A DNA stretch of 64,000 nucleotides. Source: Bradyrhizobium symbiodeficiens (GTDB lineage: Bacteria; Pseudomonadota; Alphaproteobacteria; Rhizobiales; Xanthobacteraceae). Under the pieces are notes generated by a model. That model searched no databases. It was not told where the DNA came from and saw only the letters and a program-made list of their open reading frames with translations. The stretch is taken from the NCBI RefSeq assembly GCF_002266465.3, contig NZ_CP029427.2, forward strand, positions 4,590,501-4,654,500, written 5' to 3'. The position numbers and the translations under genes were made by a program. Every line of letters begins with the position of its first letter. Position 1 is the stretch's first letter. Below are positions 59,956 through 64,000 of this stretch, in pieces.

Positions 59956-60648
59956 TCAGCGCTGCAGGCCTCGCACCAGGGACAGGAAACGGGCCTGCTC
60001 CGCCGGATTGTCGCGGAACATGCCGGTGAAGCGGCTGGTGAAGGTGGAGGCGCCGTGCTTGGCGACGCCGCGCACCGACATGCAGGTATGCTCGGCCTCG
60101 ATCAGCACCGCGACACCGCGCGGCTTGAGGACCTCGTCGATCGCCGCCGCGATCTGGGCCGTCAGATGCTCCTGGGTCTGGAGCCTGCGGGCGAAGATGT
60201 CGGTGAGGCGCGCGAGCTTGGACAGGCCGACGACGCGTTCCACCGGCGTATAGGCGATGTGCGCCTTGCCGTAGAACGGCATCATGTGATGCTCGCATTG
60301 CGAGGTGAATTCGATGTCGCGCACCAGGACGAAATCGTCATAGCCCGCGGTCTCGCCAAAGGTGCGGTCGAGCACCTCGGCCGGGCACTGGTGATAGCCC
60401 TGATAGAGCTCGTCGAAGGCCTCGACCACGCGGCGCGGCGTGTCGAGCAGGCCCTCGCGCTCGGTATTCTCGCCGATATAGGCGAGCAGCGTCTTCACCG
60501 CCGCTTCCGCCTCGGCGCGCGCGGGACGCGGCTGATCGGCGCGCACGGCGGCCGCGAGGAATTCGGCAGGGTCAAGCTCGGCCGGGCGGCTCTCGGGCTG
60601 CCGGTCGGAGGGCTTGTTGGGGCGGATGGCTTTGATGGTAGCGTCCAT
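59956..60648 (-). CDS. folE: GTP cyclohydrolase I
   Basis: A 230-residue enzyme making dihydroneopterin triphosphate, the first step of folate synthesis. Zinc and catalytic residues: TSQCEHHMMPFYGKAHIAY and IEAEHTCMSVRGV. The N-terminal 45 residues are Arg/Ala-rich and variable. GGAG lies before the ATG. The folE-hisI pair is likely one transcript. Confidence 0.95.
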   Translation of the reverse strand: MDATIKAIRPNKPSDRQPESRPAELDPAEFLAAAVRADQPRPARAEAEAAVKTLLAYIGENTEREGLLDTPRRVVEAFDELYQGYHQCPAEVLDRTFGETAGYDDFVLVRDIEFTSQCEHHMMPFYGKAHIAYTPVERVVGLSKLARLTDIFARRLQTQEHLTAQIAAAIDEVLKPRGVAVLIEAEHTCMSVRGVAKHGASTFTSRFTGMFRDNPAEQARFLSLVRGLQR

Positions 60649-60901
60649 GTCGACTCCGTTCGACGGCCTTGCGGCCGGAGTGTCACCGGCAGACGGGGCG
60701 GCAATGCCGCCGGACGCCTGTAGAGAACAGTTTCAGCGAAAAAGGTCCTGGCGGTATAACGCGGGCAGCACCGATCTGGATCACCGCCACCGCACTGCTG
60801 GACTGTTTTTCCGCCAGTTCCACTCCTATATAGGACCCTGGACGTCGCCCGCCAAGGCCGATCCGGCCGGACATGGGTGTGGACGTGTTGGACTCCCTCA
60901 C

Positions 60902-61369
60902 ATGCTGAACGACATCTACAACAAGCGGATCATCGAACTGGCCGGCAATATTCCGCGCCTCGGGCGGCTGCCGGACCCCGACGCCACCGCCACCGCCCAC
61001 TCCAAGCTGTGCGGCTCGACCGTGAAGGTCGACCTGAAGATGGAAGGCGACAGGATCACCGACTTCGCCCATGACGTGAAGGCCTGCGCGCTCGGACAAG
61101 CTTCTTCATCCATCATGGCAAGTCGCATCGTCGGCTCGACTGCGAGCGAACTCCGTGAGTTACGCGAAACTGTTCGCAAGATGCTGAAGGAGAACGGTGC
61201 GCCTCCTGAAGGCAAATGGGAGGAGATCAAGTTCCTCGAGCCGGTCCGCGACTACAAGGCGCGGCACGCCTCGACGCTGCTGACCTTCGATGCCGTGGTC
61301 GACGCCATTGGCCAGATCGAAGCCAAAGCAAAGACCGAGGCCAAGCAGCCGGCCGCGGCACAGGGCTGA
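60902..61369 (+). CDS. IscU/SufU-like iron-sulfur scaffold protein
   Basis: A 155-residue scaffold-like protein. The N-terminal block HSKLCGSTVKVDL carries one cysteine and VKACALGQASSSIMASRI a second. The third cysteine, usual in the family near VRDYKARHASTLLTF, is Ala here, so the cluster-binding site differs. The C-terminal Ala/Lys tail is unstructured. It is divergent from folE. Confidence 0.85.
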   Translation: MLNDIYNKRIIELAGNIPRLGRLPDPDATATAHSKLCGSTVKVDLKMEGDRITDFAHDVKACALGQASSSIMASRIVGSTASELRELRETVRKMLKENGAPPEGKWEEIKFLEPVRDYKARHASTLLTFDAVVDAIGQIEAKAKTEAKQPAAAQG

Positions 61370-61421
61370 GGCCGGGTTCGCGCCACGCGCGCGCCGGCAG
61401 TGACCGCCAGGATTTAGGAGC

Positions 61422-62321
61422 TTACTTCTGCGTCGCCAGGGCCGGTGGGGCCACGCCGCCGGTCGGCACCAGGGCTTCCGCCGTCTTGGTCGACTTGGCA
61501 GGCTGCGACTGTTCCGGTTCCGCGCCGAACCTCGCCTGCGTCTTCGGCGCAAGCTGCGCCATGGCCGGCGCAGAGCTGTCCACATGCGGCAGCACGTCGG
61601 CAACGAGGTCGGTCGTCACGAGATTGGTGAGCTTCAGTTCGCTGGAATCCAGCTCATGCAGGTCTTCCCAGGGCGGCACGCTGAGCGCGAGCGACAGCAG
61701 GTCACCGGCACCGCCCATGTCGAAGGTGTATTTGGCGAGCCGGCCGATGTCGCGCTCCACGATCATCAGATCCTGCGCGCTGTAGCTCGCCGCCTTGGCA
61801 TCGTCGGCGCGATCGCCCATCCAGATCTGGTGCACGCGGACATGGGCAGCTTCCGGCACGTAACGCTTCTTGCCGGCCAGCAGCAGGAAGACGCACATGG
61901 ATTCGCAATAGGCCTCAGACGCAACCGCCGGACGGGCCGACTGCCCGCCGCGCAGACTCACGCCGACCGTGGTCAGGAGTCCGAGATTGCGGAAACGCCG
62001 GCCGAGGGTGATCGCGTCGTTGACGGAACCGCCGCTGGAATCGAGCACCACGGTGGCGCCGCCGAGCTGGCGTCCGCGGGAAAACTCCTCGAAATCCTTC
62101 GGTGTGTCCGCGGTGATGATGCCGACCGCGCTGACCCAGCCGCGGCAGTTCGGCTCACAGGCGATCCAGTTGAACTTCATCGGCAGCTTGCGCTCTTCGA
62201 GAGCAGCACCAGCGCGGGCCGACGATCCGAATGTCGCAAGGGCGCCAGCCAGCGCGACTCCACAGACGGCGGTTCCCACCAGCAACCAGCCGCGAAGATT
62301 GAGCGACGTCAGAACTTTCAA
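61422..62321 (-). CDS. ClpP-like periplasmic or membrane-anchored protein
   Basis: A 299-residue protein. One N-terminal membrane segment (WLLVGTAVCGVALAGALA) is followed by a ClpP/crotonase-like fold: VVLDSSGGSVNDAITLG, the CESMCVFLLLAGKKRYV strip with the presumed nucleophile Ser, and the HVRVHQIW His. The C-terminus is Pro/Ala/Ser-rich. TTG start with AAGGG upstream is preferred; GTG at 62372 would add 17 residues. Proteolytic activity is inference. Confidence 0.72.
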   Translation of the reverse strand: MKVLTSLNLRGWLLVGTAVCGVALAGALATFGSSARAGAALEERKLPMKFNWIACEPNCRGWVSAVGIITADTPKDFEEFSRGRQLGGATVVLDSSGGSVNDAITLGRRFRNLGLLTTVGVSLRGGQSARPAVASEAYCESMCVFLLLAGKKRYVPEAAHVRVHQIWMGDRADDAKAASYSAQDLMIVERDIGRLAKYTFDMGGAGDLLSLALSVPPWEDLHELDSSELKLTNLVTTDLVADVLPHVDSSAPAMAQLAPKTQARFGAEPEQSQPAKSTKTAEALVPTGGVAPPALATQK

Positions 62322-62562
62322 ACTGGTCCCTTCCCCAAGCCCCAAGCACTTAGCCAAAGCCGATTCAGGCACGCCCCGTTTCGCGTCCGATGAATCTACA
62401 CATGGACGTCATAAAAATGGTATCCGGGGGAATACAGATCGTCCATAGGTACTTGCTGCGCTGCTCCCAAAAAGCATGAATAATATGGCGCCCAAACAAC
62501 AGCTTACGGTTCCCTGCGCCGGAACCGTACAACACCTCGCCTAACGTCGCAGCACATCGCAC

Positions 62563-62901
62563 ATGAAGCATTCAGCCTGCGGGCACTGTTCCAGTCCGGT
62601 CGAAGGGGCGCTTCGGCTCCCGCGCAGATTCGGCCGTGCGCTGATCTGGCTCTACCGGCACACGCTGTCGCCCCTGGTCGGCTACAATTGCCGTCATCTG
62701 CCGACCTGCTCCGTCTATGGCGACGAGGCGATCGAGCGGTTCGGGCTCTGGGCGGGCGGCTGGATGACGCTCGCCCGCTTGCTGCGCTGCAATCCGTTTG
62801 GCACCTCGGGCATCGACAATGTGCCGCTCACCGCGCCACCCGGCGCGCACTGGTATTTGCCATGGCGCTACGCCCGCTGGCGCGGCGTCAATGCATCGTG
62901 A
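62563..62901 (+). CDS. yidD: membrane protein insertion efficiency factor YidD
   Basis: A 112-residue YidD. The signature YNCRHLPTCSVYGDEAIERF is complete, with the amphipathic WLYRHTLSPLVG N-terminus. It assists YidC-mediated insertion at the inner membrane. The gene is alone on its strand here. Confidence 0.93.
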   Translation: MKHSACGHCSSPVEGALRLPRRFGRALIWLYRHTLSPLVGYNCRHLPTCSVYGDEAIERFGLWAGGWMTLARLLRCNPFGTSGIDNVPLTAPPGAHWYLPWRYARWRGVNAS

Positions 62902-62993
62902 GATTGCTGCGGTGCTTTGCGCGTCGGTGACCTGAGCGGAACCGCAAGCCTTCTTACCGCGTTGTTTTGACGCTCCCCCGGGAGGAAACAACA

Positions 62994-63218
62994 ATGCGCT
63001 GGAAAATCAGCCCTCATCTTCACGTCAGACATCTTCATGTCAGGCCTGGGCCAACGCCCGGCGCCAGGCGGCAGCATGACCCCAGAACCATGGACCTGCT
63101 CGCGATCGTCGCGTTGCTGGCGCTCGTGCTGGGCTCCGGCTGGTACCTGGCGACGAGCCTTGCAACCGCGCCGGCTACGACGGCGTTTATCGTGCCGAGC
63201 CAGAGCGTGCACTGGTAG
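62994..63218 (+). CDS. small membrane-anchored protein
   Basis: A 74-residue protein. N-terminal His/Arg-rich segment (SPHLHVRHLHVRPGP) is followed by one membrane span (DLLAIVALLALVLGSGWYLA) and a short exterior. GGGAGGAAAC precedes the ATG, an excellent site. Function unknown. Confidence 0.65.
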   Translation: MRWKISPHLHVRHLHVRPGPTPGARRQHDPRTMDLLAIVALLALVLGSGWYLATSLATAPATTAFIVPSQSVHW

Positions 63219-63227
63219 CGCTGGACG

Positions 63228-63999
63228 TCAGAGATCCAGCACCAGCCGGTCCGCATCTGATCCGGCCACGCAAGCCATGAGATAGCGCTCGCGCTCATAC
63301 GGCGACAGGATGCGGTCGCGGTGCACCGGCTTGCCCTCGAGCCAGCCGACCTTGCAGGCGCCGCAGATGCCGCCGCAGCACGAGGTCGCGATGTCGATGC
63401 CTCCCTCCTGCAATGCCGCCAACATGGTCTGGCCGGCGCGGACCTGGATCTCGGTGCCGGTGCGCGACAGCGACAACGTGAAGGGCTGTGCGTCGGGATC
63501 GAGCACGGGCGCAGCGGCGATGAAGCGCTCGATATGAACATTGGCCGCAGGCCACGCGGCGGTCACCCGCTCGAAATCGTCAATCATGCCTTCCGGTCCG
63601 CAGCAGGCGACCATCGTCGCCGATCCGCCCTCTCCGACGAGCGCCGCGAGATCGGGACGCCCGGTCCGGGACGTTCGATGCACGACGACACGTCCCTCTT
63701 TGATCAGGGGGCCGAGCTGCGCGGCGAGCGGCACCTCCTCGCGCACGATCAGATGCAGCTTGAAGTCGGCCTGCTTCGTTCGCGCGAGGTGTAGCGCCAT
63801 CGACAGGAACGGCGTCACGCCAATGCCGCCGGCCACGAACACGCAGCGTGCGATGTCCGCTCCGGCCTCGAGTCCGCCGCGCGGCAGCGAGACGCCGATG
63901 ACCTCACCGACCCTGACATCATCGTGGAGCGCACGTGAACCGCCGCGCCCCTCCGCCTCGCGCTTCACCGCAATGACATAGCGCGCATTATCGGCAGGC
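63228..63999 (-). CDS. phthalate dioxygenase reductase/VanB-type oxidoreductase, 5' truncated
   Basis: The visible 256 codons cover the end of the flavin domain and all of the rest. NAD-binding: FVAGGIGVTPFLSMALHL and VACCGPEGMIDDF. The C-terminal 2Fe-2S ferredoxin domain keeps the four cysteines in SCCGGICGACKVGWLEG and MACVAG. It passes electrons from NADH to a Rieske oxygenase. The start lies beyond the window; no oxygenase partner is in view. Confidence 0.9.
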   Translation of the reverse strand, partial: PADNARYVIAVKREAEGRGGSRALHDDVRVGEVIGVSLPRGGLEAGADIARCVFVAGGIGVTPFLSMALHLARTKQADFKLHLIVREEVPLAAQLGPLIKEGRVVVHRTSRTGRPDLAALVGEGGSATMVACCGPEGMIDDFERVTAAWPAANVHIERFIAAAPVLDPDAQPFTLSLSRTGTEIQVRAGQTMLAALQEGGIDIATSCCGGICGACKVGWLEGKPVHRDRILSPYERERYLMACVAGSDADRLVLDL

Positions 64000-64000
64000 T

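Noticed and set aside
60902..61369. Annotating the scaffold as nifU or iscU by name
   Set aside because: No iscS, hscA or suf genes are adjacent and the third cysteine is missing, so only the family level is supported.
1..64000. CRISPR arrays, plasmid origins, rRNA operons, nodulation or nitrogen-fixation genes
   Set aside because: None was seen. The regular repeats are palindromic pairs, not spaced direct repeats, and the IscU-like gene is not nifU of a nif cluster.

Overview
The window looks like chromosome of a GC-rich alphaproteobacterium, most likely Bradyrhizobium or a close relative. This is an inference from the metabolic gene content, an Omp25/Omp31-type outer membrane protein, Rhizobiales-style dispersed palindromes, and many small secreted or membrane proteins. 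No search could be run, so the taxonomy is not proven. Both window edges cut a gene: an argE-like deacetylase at the left and a phthalate-dioxygenase-reductase-type oxidoreductase at the right.

Layout. 1-12.6 kb is metabolic chromosome. It holds an APH-type kinase plus acyl-CoA dehydrogenase pair with a divergent TetR gene, a CoA-transferase/BKACE/RidA block, an MFS transporter, a sorbosone-dehydrogenase-like lipoprotein and small proteins. 12.7-16.1 kb is a scarred, more AT-rich stretch with an ABC-permease fragment, a VIT-family metal transporter, a broken STM4504/CBY_0614-like gene, an XRE/S24-like regulator and repeated 10-bp elements. 16.1-29.6 kb is the centrepiece, a run of twelve tightly packed minus-strand genes. 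Read 5' to 3' it encodes a substrate-binding protein, two permeases, two ATPases, an amidase, a monooxygenase-like protein, UreE, UreF, a fused UreAB, UreC, UreG and UreD. An AmiC-like cytoplasmic sensor and a divergent MarR regulator stand at its head. It reads as one uptake-to-ammonia system for an amide and/or urea. 29.6-31.0 kb contains a 3' fragment of tRNA-Lys, two integrase remnants and an intact tRNA-Gly, so the urease block probably arrived on a mobile island.

31-46 kb is housekeeping and variable chromosome. It includes a probable small RNA whose leader pairs with the whole 3' end of 16S rRNA, a UvrD-like helicase, a quinone oxidoreductase, a flavin oxidoreductase, PPK2, RlmB, tRNA-Tyr and tRNA-Thr. 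tRNA-Thr is followed by a 690-bp decayed insertion bounded by a 43-bp direct repeat of the tRNA 3' end. An orphan DnaA-domain-I-like protein and a haem c/PQQ polyvinyl-alcohol-dehydrogenase-like enzyme follow. 46-51 kb is rich in small secreted or membrane proteins. 51-64 kb carries a serine hydrolase, an S10 peptidase, NAD kinase, a CheY/Hpt/DUF2336 group, a lytic transglycosylase, folE-hisI, an IscU-like scaffold, a ClpP-like periplasmic protein and YidD.

Starts were chosen by ribosome-binding site and family length where possible. Family assignments come from reading motifs, not from alignments.
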